Below are positions 38,661-49,298 of a stretch of 64,000 nt of DNA, one piece after another. Below the pieces are notes generated by a model that searched no databases, was not told the DNA's origin, and was given only the letters and a program-made list of their open reading frames with translations. Position numbers and translations under genes: made by a program. How positions within the stretch are numbered: the first letter of the stretch is position 1; the number at the start of each line of letters is the position of its first letter. The stretch is taken from NCBI GenBank assembly GCA_025355105.1, contig JANYAE010000058.1:1-64000 (forward strand), written 5' to 3'. The stretch comes from Pseudomonadota bacterium. GTDB lineage: Bacteria; Pseudomonadota; Gammaproteobacteria; Steroidobacterales; Steroidobacteraceae.

Positions 38661-40130
38661 TCAGCCGGTGCCGCCGACTGTCAACCCTTCGACCTTCATG
38701 GTCGGCTGGCCGACTCCGACCGGGATGGTCTGGCCCTCCTTGCCGCAGTTGCCGACGCCGGCGTCGAGCTTCAGGTCGTTGCCGAGCATCGACACGCGCT
38801 GCAGCACCTCCGGGCCGGAGCCGATCAGCGAGGCGCCCTTCACCGGCCGGGTCACCCGGCCGTCCTCGATCAGGTAGGCCTCGCTGGTCGAGAACACGAA
38901 CTTGCCGCTGGTCGTGTCGACCTGACCGCCGCCGAAGTTGACGGCGTAGAGGCCCTTCTTGACCGAGCGGATGATCTCCTCCGGATCGTGCGGCCCGGCG
39001 AGCATGTAGGTATTGGTCATGCGCGGCAGCGTGCTGTGCGCAAACGACTCGCGGCGGCCGTTGCCGGTCGGCGCCATGCCCATCAGCCGCGCGTTCAGCC
39101 GGTCCTGCATGTAGCCCTTGAGCACGCCGTTCTCGATGAGCGTCGTGCAACGCGTCGGCGTGCCCTCGTCGTCGATGTTGAGCGAGCCGCGGCGCCGGGC
39201 GAGGGTGCCGTCGTCGACCACCGTGCAGAGCGCGCTTGCGACCGTCTCACCCATGCGCCCGGAGAATGCCGACGTGCCCTTGCGGTTGAAGTCCCCTTCC
39301 AGCGGGTGGCCGACCGCCTCGTGCAGCATGACGCCCGGCCAGCCGCCGGCGAGCACCACGGTCATCGTCCCGGCCGGCGTCGGCACCGCCTCGAGGTTGA
39401 CGCTCGCCGCGTGCACGGCCTGGCGCGGCAGGTCGTGCACCGCGGGATTGGCAAGCAGTTCGGCCATCGTGTAGCGGCCGCCCATGCCGACGTAGCCCTG
39501 CTCGCGCCGGCCGCCGTCCTCCATGATCACGCTGACGTTGACCCGCACCAGCGGCCGCACGTCGGCGGCCAGCGTGCCGTTCGAATTCAGGATCAGGATC
39601 ACCTCGTGGATGCCCGACAGGCTCGCCATCACCTGCTTGACGCGCGGATCGAGACGCCGCGCCTCGCGGTCGAGCACTCCGAGGAACGCCACCTTGTCCG
39701 CGTCGGCCACGGTGACGATCGGGTCGGCCGGTAGGTAGAGCTTGTGGCCGGTGATCGCGCTGCCGGCACGGATACCGGGGCCGCCGGGGGCCGTGCCGCC
39801 GGTGCGGGCGATCGCGCGTGCCGCGCGCGCCGCCTCCTCGAGCGCCGGTCGCGAGACCTCGTCCGAGTAGGCAAAGCCGGTCCGCTCACCGGAGATCGCG
39901 CGCACGCCGACGCCCTGATCGATGCTGTGGCTGCCTTCCTTGACGATGCCGTCCTCGAGCGCCCAGGACTCGTCGCGCGCCAGCTGGAAGTAGAACTCGG
40001 CCTCGTCGAGCGTGTGGCTGTGCATCGAGCCGAGCACGCGCTCGAGGCTGGCCAGATCCAGTCCCGAGGGCTCGAGGATGCAGGCGAGCGCGATGTCGAG
40101 CGGGTCGTCGGTCTTGAGCACGGCGGCCAT
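38661..40130 (-). CDS. tldD: Metalloprotease TldD
   Basis: [34 protein letters not shown] (HExxxH), [34 protein letters not shown]. Confidence 0.98.
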   Translation of the reverse strand: MAAVLKTDDPLDIALACILEPSGLDLASLERVLGSMHSHTLDEAEFYFQLARDESWALEDGIVKEGSHSIDQGVGVRAISGERTGFAYSDEVSRPALEEAARAARAIARTGGTAPGGPGIRAGSAITGHKLYLPADPIVTVADADKVAFLGVLDREARRLDPRVKQVMASLSGIHEVILILNSNGTLAADVRPLVRVNVSVIMEDGGRREQGYVGMGGRYTMAELLANPAVHDLPRQAVHAASVNLEAVPTPAGTMTVVLAGGWPGVMLHEAVGHPLEGDFNRKGTSAFSGRMGETVASALCTVVDDGTLARRRGSLNIDDEGTPTRCTTLIENGVLKGYMQDRLNARLMGMAPTGNGRRESFAHSTLPRMTNTYMLAGPHDPEEIIRSVKKGLYAVNFGGGQVDTTSGKFVFSTSEAYLIEDGRVTRPVKGASLIGSGPEVLQRVSMLGNDLKLDAGVGNCGKEGQTIPVGVGQPTMKVEGLTVGGTG

Positions 40131-40140
40131 GGATCTCCTG

Positions 40141-40962
40141 TCAGCAGCTGAGGACGCGGTTCTGCAGCGCCGGGAACTCGGCCCGCACCCGCCCGAGCGC
40201 CGCGCGGTCAATCACGGCGCTGATGAAGCCTGAGCCACGCGGCAGGCGCGTCAGCACGCGCCCCCAGTAGTCCACGATCAGGCTGTCGCCGTAGGTCTCG
40301 CGGCCGTTCGGGTGCACGCCCGACTGCGCGGCGGCGGCAACGTAGCACAGGTTCTCGACGGCGCGCGCACGCAGCAGCATCTCCCAGTGCGCGCGTCCGG
40401 TCGGCACGGTAAACGCGGCGGGCATCACCAGGATCTCGGCGCCGCCGGCCGACAGCCGGCGGTAGAGCTCCGGGAAGCGCATGTCGTAGCACACCGACAA
40501 GCCGACCCGTCCGGCCGGCGTGTCGACCAGCACCACTTCGCGTCCCGGCGCGACGTGGCTGCTCTCGCGGTAGGTCTCGCCGGGCTTGCCGGGGACGTCG
40601 ACGTCGAACAGGTGGATCTTGTCGTAGCGCGCGACGCACTGCCCGCCGGCGTCGTAGACCAGCAAGCTGTTGGTGACGCGCCCATCGGCCGCCTCGCTCC
40701 TCAGCGGCTGCGTGCCGCCGATGATCCACAGGCCGTGGCGCTGCGCGGCCGCGGCGAGGAAGTCCTGCGTCGGGCCAGTGCCGTAGCGCTCGGCGACGGC
40801 GCGCTTGTCGGCGTCGCGCCGGCCGAGGAAATTGAAGTTCTCCGGCAACAGCACGACGCTCGCGCCGGCGCCGGCAGCCGCCTCGATCAGGCTCCCGGCC
40901 GCGGCCAGGTTGGCCGCGACCTCAGGGCCGGAGGTCATCTGCAGTGCCGCGAGACTCGTCAC
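40141..40962 (-). CDS. Carbon-nitrogen hydrolase (nitrilase/omega-amidase-like superfamily)
   Basis: [10 protein letters not shown] (Glu), [13 protein letters not shown] (Lys), [17 protein letters not shown] (Cys); GTG start. Confidence 0.94.
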   Translation of the reverse strand: MTSLAALQMTSGPEVAANLAAAGSLIEAAAGAGASVVLLPENFNFLGRRDADKRAVAERYGTGPTQDFLAAAAQRHGLWIIGGTQPLRSEAADGRVTNSLLVYDAGGQCVARYDKIHLFDVDVPGKPGETYRESSHVAPGREVVLVDTPAGRVGLSVCYDMRFPELYRRLSAGGAEILVMPAAFTVPTGRAHWEMLLRARAVENLCYVAAAAQSGVHPNGRETYGDSLIVDYWGRVLTRLPRGSGFISAVIDRAALGRVRAEFPALQNRVLSC

Positions 40963-40972
40963 GCTGTCCTCC

Positions 40973-43900
40973 TCATCGCGGTCCGCCCTCGGCCGCCGCA
41001 TTCTCGGCGGCCTCCTTGGCCTGGCTGGCGCCGATGCGCTCCACCTTCGGCTCGTCCCAGCCGCCGGTGATGCGATAGTAGCCGCGCGTGAGGCCCGACA
41101 GCGGCTCTTTGAACACGGTCGAGAACAGCAACAGCGCCGCCCCGACGGCCGGACCCCCGAACACCGCCCCGGCGGCGGCCACCGAGCCGCCGATGTGGCC
41201 GGCGACCTTGGCGGTCTGGTCATAATCGCGGGCCTTGAGCCCGGTCCGGCCGACCACGCCGATCTCGGCTGCCGGTCCCTTCAGCACCAGATTGCTCGTG
41301 TAGGCGTTGCCGTCGCGCAGCTCGAAATCGCCGTGGATCGTATCGAAGGCGAAGCCCTTGTCGGTCAGGTCGCGAAAATCGAGCGTCAGCCGCCGCGGCA
41401 GGGCCGCCACCGACAGCAGCCCGAGCACCCGGCCGGCGCCCGGGTCAACGGCCATGACCTGACCCTGCTCAACCGACAGCTTCACGTGGCCGGCCAGACG
41501 GCCGAAAACCTCGTCGTCGATGCCGCCGCGCCAGTGCAGCTCCGCGGTCGCGTGGCCGGCGTGGCCGGTCAGCGTCGGCGCGAAGCCCCACGCGTTCAGC
41601 GTGTCCAGCAGGTCGGTGCTGTCGAGCGTCAGCGACACCTGGGTCGCCTGACCGTTGCCCGCCAGCGTCCAGCTGCCGCGCCCGGAGGCCTCGAAGGAAT
41701 TGCCCTTCAGCGTCGCGCGATCGAGCTGCAGGCCTTCGGCGGTGCGCGACAGGTGCGCCTCCAGCGAGCCGAAGCGGCGCTTCTGGATCTCGAGGCTCTT
41801 GACGCGGATCGCCATCGCTGGCAGCTGCGTCGGGTCGCTGCGGTCGTCGCTGTCGCCTGCGCTCGCGGTGCGCTCGCCGAGCACGAGCCGTTCCATGTCG
41901 AGCGTCAACGCGTCGCTGCCGGGCAGCTGCCAAGGCACCACGATCTGCCCGCGCGCCGACGGCCCGTCGACCGCGGCGTGCCACGCCTCACCGCGGCCCT
42001 CGAGCGTCAGCGTCACGTCCGGGAACGCGAAGCCGAAGATGCCGAATCGGTCCACCGCGACGGTGCCGCCCTTCAGCACGTCCGAGAGCGCGTGGCTGGT
42101 GCCCTCCGAGAGCTTGACCCGCAGCCAGGCCGACAGGTCGTACTCCTCCATCCGGCCCTCGATCCAGACGCCCGCGGAGTCCTTGAGCTGGGCGCTGCCG
42201 CTGCCCATGTGCAGCGTGCCGCGGGTGAGGTGCCACTCGTCCTCGCGGCGCCACTCGAGCGCGCCGCTGTCGGTGCCGAGCGCCAGCCGCGCGACGATCG
42301 ATGGCGGCCGCGCCAGGTCGCGGCGGCGGAAGGCAGGCGGCAGGCGCGGCGCGTCGGCGGCAAGACCCGGGTCGATCGTCAGGTCAACGCGCAGCGCGCG
42401 CGCCTCGTCGGCGTCCTTGGCCAGCGGCTCCGGCAGGTTGATCTCGAGCCCGGTGAGGCCGGCATCGAGGCGCACCGTGGCCGGCAGGTGACGGATCTCG
42501 ACGTCCTTGATCTGCGGCAGCGCATCGAGCGGCGCGTCCTCGGGCAGCGCTTCGGTGTCCGGCCGCCACTCGAGCCGCGGCAGCCGCGCTTGCAGGCGCC
42601 AGTCGGCGCCGCCGCTCAGCCAGCGGCCGTGGGTGATGCCGAGCAGCGGCTGCAGGCGCGCCGCCGCGGCCCGGCCGCTGCCGTCGATCACCAGCACCCG
42701 GTCGCCGGCGAGCCCGGAGGCGCCGGCGACGGTGCGGGCGCGCAGTTTCAGCGGCCCGTCGAGCACGGTGCCGTTCAGCTGCGGCACGTCGAGCTCGCGG
42801 TCGTGCAGCGCGAAGCGGCCGGCGAGATTCTGGATCTCCTCGTCGAGACCCGGGATGCGTGCCGTCGTTCGCTCGAGCTGACCGTCGACGTTGATCGTGC
42901 GCAGCGCGAACTGGCGGAACGGGAAGTCCAGCGCCACGTGAGCGCTGAACGGCCCGCTACCGGACACTTTCATGAAGAATTCGCCGAGCTTCGGACCGAT
43001 CGGCGAGGACTGCAGGAAGTGCAGCGCATCCTTGACGTCGCCCTCGGCGCGGGCGCGCGCGACGAGCTCGGCGTCGCGGTAGTCGGCGAGCCGCACGACG
43101 GGTTCCCGGACGCTGAGCCCGCCGATCGTCGCGCCGTCGCCCTTGATGCTGAAACCCTCGTTGCGGAACTCCGCTTCGCCGGCGGCGTCCTCGATGTCGG
43201 CGAAATTGTCCTGGTAGTGCAGGCGGATGCCCTCGTACTTGAGGCGCACGCGGAACAGCCCGCCGCCGCCACGGAACGGGAAGCGCGTCACGTCGCCGGC
43301 GAACTCGATGCGTGCCTGCGGCACGTGTCCGGCCAGGAACGCGCGGTCGAGCCACGCCATGGTCTTCGGCGGGATGCTGCGCGCCGGCAGGTACTTGGAG
43401 GCCGCGCGTGCGTCGACGTTGCGCACCTGGAAATCGAGCACGAGGCGCGGTGACTCGTCGGCGTCGGCCGGCAGCCAGAAGCGCGCGTAGCCGCTGGTCG
43501 AGGCATCCGGCGAGCGGCTGCGCACGCCGTCGGCGGCGAAGCGCCAGCCGTCCGGGCGCCACCACCAGTCAACGGTCGCGGCGACGCTGTCCGCGCCGAC
43601 CGGATCCTTGAGCACGGTCGGCAGCGCCAGCGTGAAGCGGTCCGAGCGCAGCTGAACGCGCCCGCTCGTACCGCTCGCGACCAGCTCGCCGTCGAGGCCG
43701 CCGAGCCCCGGCAGCGAGCGCCACGGCCCGAAGCCGAGGCCCGTGAAGCGCAGCCCGCCGTCGATGTGCCACTCGCCGGCGGCGGTGCCGCGCGCCGTCT
43801 TGAGATCGACCAGCGTCAGCGCACCGCGTGGCGCGAAGGCACTGCCGGCCTCGCGCACCGCGCCTTCCGGCAGCAGCGAGACGAGCGCCGCCAGGCCTTC

Positions 43901-44959
43901 CAGCCGGATCGCCGGCGAGCGCAGCGACGCCGCCGTCAGCGCGCCGTCCTGCCAGTCGCTCTCGAACTCGAACTCGCCGCGGCGCCAGCCGTCACGCCCA
44001 GGGTCGATCGTCAGGTCGTGGCCGGCTGCCGTCCAGCGCGTGCCCGCGTGCCGGACACTGACGACGCCGGCCAGCACCGCGAGGTGTCCGGCTGCGGCGC
44101 CGGCGAGCGCCGGCGTCGCGACCTCGCGCAGGTCCAGCTGCGTCTCGAGGTGACCGAGCACGCTGCCGCGGCCGCCGGCGGTGAGCGCGAGGTCGCCGTG
44201 GCCGCCGACCGGCAGCCACGGCCATTGCGGCCAGAACGCACTCCAGCCGGCGAGCACGGCACCCTTGAGCGTGACCTGGGCGTGCCAGTCAAGCGCCGCC
44301 GGCGTCGCGAGTTCGCCTTCGAGCGCCGCATCGACGTCGAAGCGCGTGCCGAGCGCCTCGGGCAGCGGCACGCGGCCGCTGAGCGTCAGGGCGCGCGGGT
44401 CGCGCTCGAGGTCCAGGCTGACGCGGTCGACGCGCCAGGTGCGGCCCTCGCGCCGCACGTCCTGCACCCAGACCGTCGCGTTCTCGATCCGCACGTGACC
44501 CACCGGCAGCTCGCCGAGCCCGAGGTGGGCGCCGCCATCGGCGGCCGCGACCGCGCCCTGGCCGCGCAGCTCGACGCCGGTTGAACTCAGGAACAGGTAG
44601 ATCCGCGCGCCATCGAGCACCACGCGGCCGGAGGCCAGCCGCCCGGTGCGCAGCGCCCGCCACAGGTCGAAGCCGACACGGCCGGCGCCGGCCGTGACCA
44701 GCGCGTCGTGCTGCCCCGGCACCGTGACGCGCGCGTCGCGGAACACGAGCTCGGGTCCATAGAGACCGAGCCGCACGTCGAGCTTGGCGAAGGAGAACTC
44801 GAGCCCGGTCAGGCGCTGCACCCGCGCGACGAGCTCGGGGCCGAGCCCGGGCGAGTGCTCGAGCCACAGCCTCAGGGCCCCGACCGCAATCGCGAGCAGC
44901 ACGACGAGGCCGCCGAAAACGGCCGCGCTCCACTTCCAGATCGTGCGTGCCCGGCTCAT
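40973..44959 (-). CDS. yhdP: YhdP family (AsmA-like, DUF3971) protein
   Basis: 1328 aa with N-terminal TM; C-terminal ...LTLDFRDLTDKGFAFDTIHGDFELRDGNAYTSNLVLKGPAAEIGVVGRTGLKARDYDQ; position next to rng. Confidence 0.93.
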   Translation of the reverse strand: MSRARTIWKWSAAVFGGLVVLLAIAVGALRLWLEHSPGLGPELVARVQRLTGLEFSFAKLDVRLGLYGPELVFRDARVTVPGQHDALVTAGAGRVGFDLWRALRTGRLASGRVVLDGARIYLFLSSTGVELRGQGAVAAADGGAHLGLGELPVGHVRIENATVWVQDVRREGRTWRVDRVSLDLERDPRALTLSGRVPLPEALGTRFDVDAALEGELATPAALDWHAQVTLKGAVLAGWSAFWPQWPWLPVGGHGDLALTAGGRGSVLGHLETQLDLREVATPALAGAAAGHLAVLAGVVSVRHAGTRWTAAGHDLTIDPGRDGWRRGEFEFESDWQDGALTAASLRSPAIRLEGLAALVSLLPEGAVREAGSAFAPRGALTLVDLKTARGTAAGEWHIDGGLRFTGLGFGPWRSLPGLGGLDGELVASGTSGRVQLRSDRFTLALPTVLKDPVGADSVAATVDWWWRPDGWRFAADGVRSRSPDASTSGYARFWLPADADESPRLVLDFQVRNVDARAASKYLPARSIPPKTMAWLDRAFLAGHVPQARIEFAGDVTRFPFRGGGGLFRVRLKYEGIRLHYQDNFADIEDAAGEAEFRNEGFSIKGDGATIGGLSVREPVVRLADYRDAELVARARAEGDVKDALHFLQSSPIGPKLGEFFMKVSGSGPFSAHVALDFPFRQFALRTINVDGQLERTTARIPGLDEEIQNLAGRFALHDRELDVPQLNGTVLDGPLKLRARTVAGASGLAGDRVLVIDGSGRAAAARLQPLLGITHGRWLSGGADWRLQARLPRLEWRPDTEALPEDAPLDALPQIKDVEIRHLPATVRLDAGLTGLEINLPEPLAKDADEARALRVDLTIDPGLAADAPRLPPAFRRRDLARPPSIVARLALGTDSGALEWRREDEWHLTRGTLHMGSGSAQLKDSAGVWIEGRMEEYDLSAWLRVKLSEGTSHALSDVLKGGTVAVDRFGIFGFAFPDVTLTLEGRGEAWHAAVDGPSARGQIVVPWQLPGSDALTLDMERLVLGERTASAGDSDDRSDPTQLPAMAIRVKSLEIQKRRFGSLEAHLSRTAEGLQLDRATLKGNSFEASGRGSWTLAGNGQATQVSLTLDSTDLLDTLNAWGFAPTLTGHAGHATAELHWRGGIDDEVFGRLAGHVKLSVEQGQVMAVDPGAGRVLGLLSVAALPRRLTLDFRDLTDKGFAFDTIHGDFELRDGNAYTSNLVLKGPAAEIGVVGRTGLKARDYDQTAKVAGHIGGSVAAAGAVFGGPAVGAALLLFSTVFKEPLSGLTRGYYRITGGWDEPKVERIGASQAKEAAENAAAEGGPR

Positions 44960-44969
44960 GGAGGGTCGC

Positions 44970-46439
44970 CTACAGCAGCACCACGTCGTACTGGTCCTGG
45001 GCGTAGAGCGCCTCGGTCTGCAGTCGGATCGGCTTGCCCACCAGCACTTCGAGCTCGCCGAGCGCCGCCGATTCCTCGTCCAGCAACAGCTCGATGACGT
45101 CCTGGTGCGCGAGCACCATCAGCCCCTGCACCTCGAACTGGCGCGCCTGGCGGACGATCTCGCGGAAGATCTCGTAGGCCACCGTCTCGGGAGTCTTGAC
45201 GTAGCGCCGACCCTCGCAGGTCGGGCACGGGCAGCACAGCAGGTGCTCGAGGCTCTCGCGGGTGCGCTTGCGGGTCATCTCGACCAGGCCGAGCGGCGAC
45301 ACCGACGAAATGTGCGTGCGCGCATGGTCGGTCGCCAGGCTCTTCTCGAGCGCTTGCAGCACCTGGCGGCGGTGGTCCTCGTCCTGCATGTCGATGAAGT
45401 CGATGATGATGATGCCGCCGAGGTTCCTGAGCCGCAGCTGCCGCGCGATCGCGACCGCGGCCTCGAGATTGGTGCGGAAGATCGTGTCCTCGAGGTTGCG
45501 GTGGCCGACGAAGGCGCCGGTGTTGACGTCGATCGTCGTCATCGCCTCGGTCTGGTCGATGATCAGGTAGCCGCCGGACTTCAGCGGCACCTTGCGGTCG
45601 AGCGCCTTCTGGACCTCGTCCTCGACGCCGTACAGGTCTAAGATCGGCCGGTTGCCGCGATAGAGCTCGATCTTCGACTCCGACTCCGGCATGAACGTGC
45701 GCGCGAACTCGAGCATCCGCGCGTGCGCCGCCGGCGCGTCGACCTGCACCCGCTCGACGTCCTGACCGAGCAGGTCGCGCAGCATGCGCACGTGCAGCGG
45801 CAGGTCCTCGTGGACCATCTGGCCGGCAGCAGCGGCGAGGCCGGCCTGCGCCACGAGCTCCCACAGACGCTGCAGGAACAGCATGTCGGCCCGCAGCGCC
45901 TCGGGCACCACGCCCTCGGCGACGGTGCGGATGATGTAGCCGCCCGGACGCTCGCCGGGCATGAAGGATTCGACCAGCGTGCGCAGCCGCGCCCGCTCGA
46001 CCTCGTCCTCGATCCGCGCCGAGACGCCGACGCCGTGGCCCTGCGGCATGTAGACGAGGTAGCGCGACGGCAGCGTGATGAAGGTCGTGAGCCTCGCGCC
46101 CTTGGTGCCGAGCGGGTCCTTGAGCACCTGCACCAGCAGCTCGTCGCCCTCGCTGACCGCGGCGCGGATGTCGTCGGTGCGCGGCGCCTCGAACTCGGCG
46201 TCGACGTCGTCGCGGCGCGCGATATCGGAGACGTGCAGAAACGCGGTGCGATCGAGGCCGACGTCGATGAACGCCGCCTGCATGCCGGGCAGCACGCGCG
46301 ACACGCGGCCCTTGTAGATGTTGCTGGTGATGCCGCGGCGGTTGGCGCGCTCGATATGCACTTCCTGCAGCACGCCGTTCTCGAGGAACGCGGCGCGGCT
46401 CTCCCGCGGCGTCACGTTGACGAGGATCTCGGCGGTCAA
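44970..46439 (-). CDS. rng: Ribonuclease G
   Basis: EILVNVTPRESRAAFLENGVLQEVHIER, IYKGRVSRVLPGMQAAFIDVG, GGYLIIDQTEAMTTIDVNTGAFVG, CPTCEGRRYVKT; TTG start overlapping maf stop. Confidence 0.97.
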   Translation of the reverse strand: MTAEILVNVTPRESRAAFLENGVLQEVHIERANRRGITSNIYKGRVSRVLPGMQAAFIDVGLDRTAFLHVSDIARRDDVDAEFEAPRTDDIRAAVSEGDELLVQVLKDPLGTKGARLTTFITLPSRYLVYMPQGHGVGVSARIEDEVERARLRTLVESFMPGERPGGYIIRTVAEGVVPEALRADMLFLQRLWELVAQAGLAAAAGQMVHEDLPLHVRMLRDLLGQDVERVQVDAPAAHARMLEFARTFMPESESKIELYRGNRPILDLYGVEDEVQKALDRKVPLKSGGYLIIDQTEAMTTIDVNTGAFVGHRNLEDTIFRTNLEAAVAIARQLRLRNLGGIIIIDFIDMQDEDHRRQVLQALEKSLATDHARTHISSVSPLGLVEMTRKRTRESLEHLLCCPCPTCEGRRYVKTPETVAYEIFREIVRQARQFEVQGLMVLAHQDVIELLLDEESAALGELEVLVGKPIRLQTEALYAQDQYDVVLL

Positions 46440-47032
46440 GCGGCCTCCTCCGTATTCCACAGCCGCACGCCCGCGGCGGCCAGCAGCGTCGCGGTCTCGG
46501 CGAGCGGTAGTCCCATGACGCCGGAGTAGCTGCCCGCGAGGCGCGTGATGAAGGTCGCGGCGAGCCCCTGGATCGCATAGCCGCCGGCCTTGCCGCGCGG
46601 CTCGCCGCTGGCCCAGTAGCGGCGGCAGTCCGCGTCGCTGAGCGCCCGGAAAGTGACCTCGCTGACCGACAGCGCGGCGCCGATGCCGGCGGCGCTGCGC
46701 ACCGCGACCGCGGTCAGCACGCGGTGCGTGCGCCCGGCGAGCGTCGACAGCATCCGCACGCCGTCTGTCTGATCCTCGGGCTTGCCGAAGAGTTCCGCGC
46801 CGAGCACGACCGCGGTGTCGGCCGCCAGCACCGGCCGCGACGGGTCGGCCGCCCACGCGGCCTCGGCCTTGTCCGCGGCGAGGCGGGCGACGTAGGCCTC
46901 AGGCCGTTCCCGCGGCCGCAGGCGCTCGTCGAGGTCGGTGGCCCGCACGAGGTGCCGCACGCCGATCTGCTCGAGCAGCTGGCTGCGGCGCGGGGAGGCA
47001 GAGGCGAGCGTGATGGCGTCGTACGGGGTCAT
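46436..47032 (-). CDS. maf: Maf family nucleoside triphosphate pyrophosphatase (YhdE-like)
   Basis: ITLASASPRRSQLLEQIGV, VLAADTAVVLGAELFGKPED, GKAGGYAIQGLAATFITRLAGSYSGVMGLPLAET. Confidence 0.96.
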   Translation of the reverse strand: MTPYDAITLASASPRRSQLLEQIGVRHLVRATDLDERLRPRERPEAYVARLAADKAEAAWAADPSRPVLAADTAVVLGAELFGKPEDQTDGVRMLSTLAGRTHRVLTAVAVRSAAGIGAALSVSEVTFRALSDADCRRYWASGEPRGKAGGYAIQGLAATFITRLAGSYSGVMGLPLAETATLLAAAGVRLWNTEEAA

Positions 47033-47165
47033 GGCTGCGCCGCCCGGGCGCGAACTTGCGGGGAGGTTCCGAGCATAGCGTGGCAGCGGCGGCGCCGGCA
47101 GGTAATTGGCCACAGATTCCAAGGCTTACGAGCGCGCGGACAGCGCACGGCGGGCCGGGGACGAA

Positions 47166-47636
47166 TCATTCGCGGTGGTACGGGTGACCCTTCAGCAGGC
47201 TGATCACGCGGTACAGCTGCTCGGCCAGCAACACCCGCACCAGCCCGTGCGGGAAGGTGAGCGCGGACAGCGACAGCCGCTCGTCAGCCCGCGCCAGGCA
47301 GTCCGGCGCGAGCCCGTCCGGTCCGCCGATCAGGAACGCGAGGTCGCGCCCGTCGCGCAGGCGCGCGGCCCACCAGCGCGACAGGGCCGCGGTGTCGAGC
47401 GTCCGCCCGCCGACATCAAGCGCCACCACCCAGGCCCGCGGCGGCAGCGCCGCCAGCATTCGCTCGCCCTCGCCCTTGACCGCGCGGCCGGCGGCACCCT
47501 GCGCCGTGCCGCGCGCGACCGCGATCTCGACCAGTTCGAGCGGCGTCTCCGGGGGCAGGCGCCGCTGGTACTCGGCGAACCCGGCGCCGATCCACGCCGG
47601 CAGCTTGGTCCCGGCCGCGACCAGGCGGAGCTTCAC
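47166..47636 (-). CDS. rlmH: 23S rRNA (pseudouridine1915-N3)-methyltransferase RlmH
   Basis: VKLRLVAAGTKLPAWIGAGFAEYQRRL, VVALDVGGRTLDTAALSRWW, FLIGGPDGL, LSLSALTFPHGLVRVLLAEQLYRVISLLKGHPYHRE. Confidence 0.97.
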   Translation of the reverse strand: MKLRLVAAGTKLPAWIGAGFAEYQRRLPPETPLELVEIAVARGTAQGAAGRAVKGEGERMLAALPPRAWVVALDVGGRTLDTAALSRWWAARLRDGRDLAFLIGGPDGLAPDCLARADERLSLSALTFPHGLVRVLLAEQLYRVISLLKGHPYHRE

Positions 47637-47774
47637 GACGGACTCGCCGGACCGGCAGGTCTCAGGCCATGGGGCAGGACGATCACGGCGCACACCTCGG
47701 ACTGCGGCGGCCGCGTGGGCGGCCCGGGCGGATTATCGGCCGGCGACGCGGCCGGCGCAGCGTGGACTGCCCGC

Positions 47775-49298
47775 TCAGCCGGCGCGGCGCAGCGGATCGA
47801 CGCCGAGCGCCGCCGCGAGCAGCGCAGCCGGGGTCACCGCGGCGCGCTCGAAGCGGCCGCCGATCCTGCCGTCGCGCAGCATCAGGATCCGGTCGCTGAG
47901 CTCGATCAGCTCGACCAGCTCGCTCGAGACCAGCAGTATCGCAGTGCCGGCGGCGGTGAGCCGGTCGATCAGCGCGTAGATCTCGCGCTTCGCGCCGATA
48001 TCGATGCCGCGCGTCGGCTCGTCAAGCATCACGACGCGCGGCCGGGTCATCAGCACCTTGCCGAGCACGACCTTCTGCTGGTTGCCTCCGGAGAGCCGTC
48101 CGACGACGGAGTCGAGGCCGGTGGCCCGGATCTGCAGCGCGCCGAACCAGTGCCTGTTGGCCGCGGCCTCGGCGGCCTGCTGGATCACGCCGGCCCGCGA
48201 CAGCGCACGCAGCGAGGCCAGCGACAGGTTGAAGCCGACCGACTCCTCGAGCAGCAGCCCGAAGCGACGCCGGTCCTCGCTCACCAGCGCGAGTCCCGCG
48301 GCGAGCGCAGCGCGTGGATCGCCGGCCGGCAAGCGCTGCCCGCCGACGGTCACCTCGCCGGCGCGGCGGCGACCGGCGGCACCGTAGAGGTGCATCAGCA
48401 GCTCGCTGCGCCCCGAGCCCATCAGCCCGCCGACGCCGAGCACCTCGCCGGCGCGCAGCTCGAAGCCGATGTCCGCAAGCCGCGGCGCGCCGTCCTCGCC
48501 GTCGACCGCGAGCCCGTTCACCGCGAGCAGCGTCGCGCCCGGTGCCTGCGGCACGCGGCGGTCGCGCTCGGTGAGCTCACGTCCGACCATGTGGCGCACG
48601 ACTGCGGCTTCGTTCGCCTCGACGCCCGCAAGCGTGCAGACGCTGCGGCCGTCGCGCAGCACGCTCACCCGGTCGGCGATCCGGAACAGCTCCTCGAGCC
48701 GGTGCGAGATGTAGATGCAGGCGATGCCGCGGGCGCGGAGCTCGCGCAGGACGCCGAGCAGTCGCTCCACCTCGTGCCCGGCAAGCGCCGCGGTCGGCTC
48801 GTCGAGGATCAGGATGCGCGACTCGCGGGCCAGCGCCTTGACGATCTCGACGAGCTGCTTCTGGCCGATGCCGAGCGAGCCCATCGGCGCCGCCGGGTCA
48901 AGCGCCACGCCGAATCGTGCCCGCGCCTCGGCGGCGCGCGCGAGCGCGCGCCGGCGGTCGACGAGCACGCCCCAGCGCCGCGGCTCCTGGCCGAGGCAGA
49001 TGTTGTCGGCGACGCTGAGCTCGTCGACGCAGGTGAGCTCCTGGTGGATGACGGCGATACCCGCGGCACTCGCGTCGCGGCTCGAGCGGAAGCGCGCCTC
49101 GGACCCGGCCACGCTGATGCGTCCCTGGTAGCTGCCGTACGGATGGCTGCCAGACAGCAGCTTGATCAGGGTGCTCTTGCTGGCGCCGTTCTCGCCGCAG
49201 AGCGCGTGGATCTCGCCGGCGCGCAGCTCGAAGCCGACGTCGTCGAGTGCCGGGACGCCACCGAAGCGCTTGGTCAGGTGCTCGGCGACGAGCATCAT
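47775..49298 (-). CDS. Sugar (ribose-type) ABC transporter ATP-binding protein, two NBDs
   Basis: RbsA-like: LTKRFGGVPALDDVGFELRAGEIHALCGENGASKSTLIKLLSG, SIGQKQLVEIVKAL-type signature, LSGGNQQKVVLGKVLMTRPRVVMLDEPTRGIDIGAK. Confidence 0.94.
   Translation of the reverse strand: MMLVAEHLTKRFGGVPALDDVGFELRAGEIHALCGENGASKSTLIKLLSGSHPYGSYQGRISVAGSEARFRSSRDASAAGIAVIHQELTCVDELSVADNICLGQEPRRWGVLVDRRRALARAAEARARFGVALDPAAPMGSLGIGQKQLVEIVKALARESRILILDEPTAALAGHEVERLLGVLRELRARGIACIYISHRLEELFRIADRVSVLRDGRSVCTLAGVEANEAAVVRHMVGRELTERDRRVPQAPGATLLAVNGLAVDGEDGAPRLADIGFELRAGEVLGVGGLMGSGRSELLMHLYGAAGRRRAGEVTVGGQRLPAGDPRAALAAGLALVSEDRRRFGLLLEESVGFNLSLASLRALSRAGVIQQAAEAAANRHWFGALQIRATGLDSVVGRLSGGNQQKVVLGKVLMTRPRVVMLDEPTRGIDIGAKREIYALIDRLTAAGTAILLVSSELVELIELSDRILMLRDGRIGGRFERAAVTPAALLAAALGVDPLRRAG

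Noticed and set aside
40805-43453. 882-aa plus-strand ORF antisense to yhdP
   Set aside because: Low-complexity RQRRV-type composition opposite a clear YhdP gene; shadow ORF.
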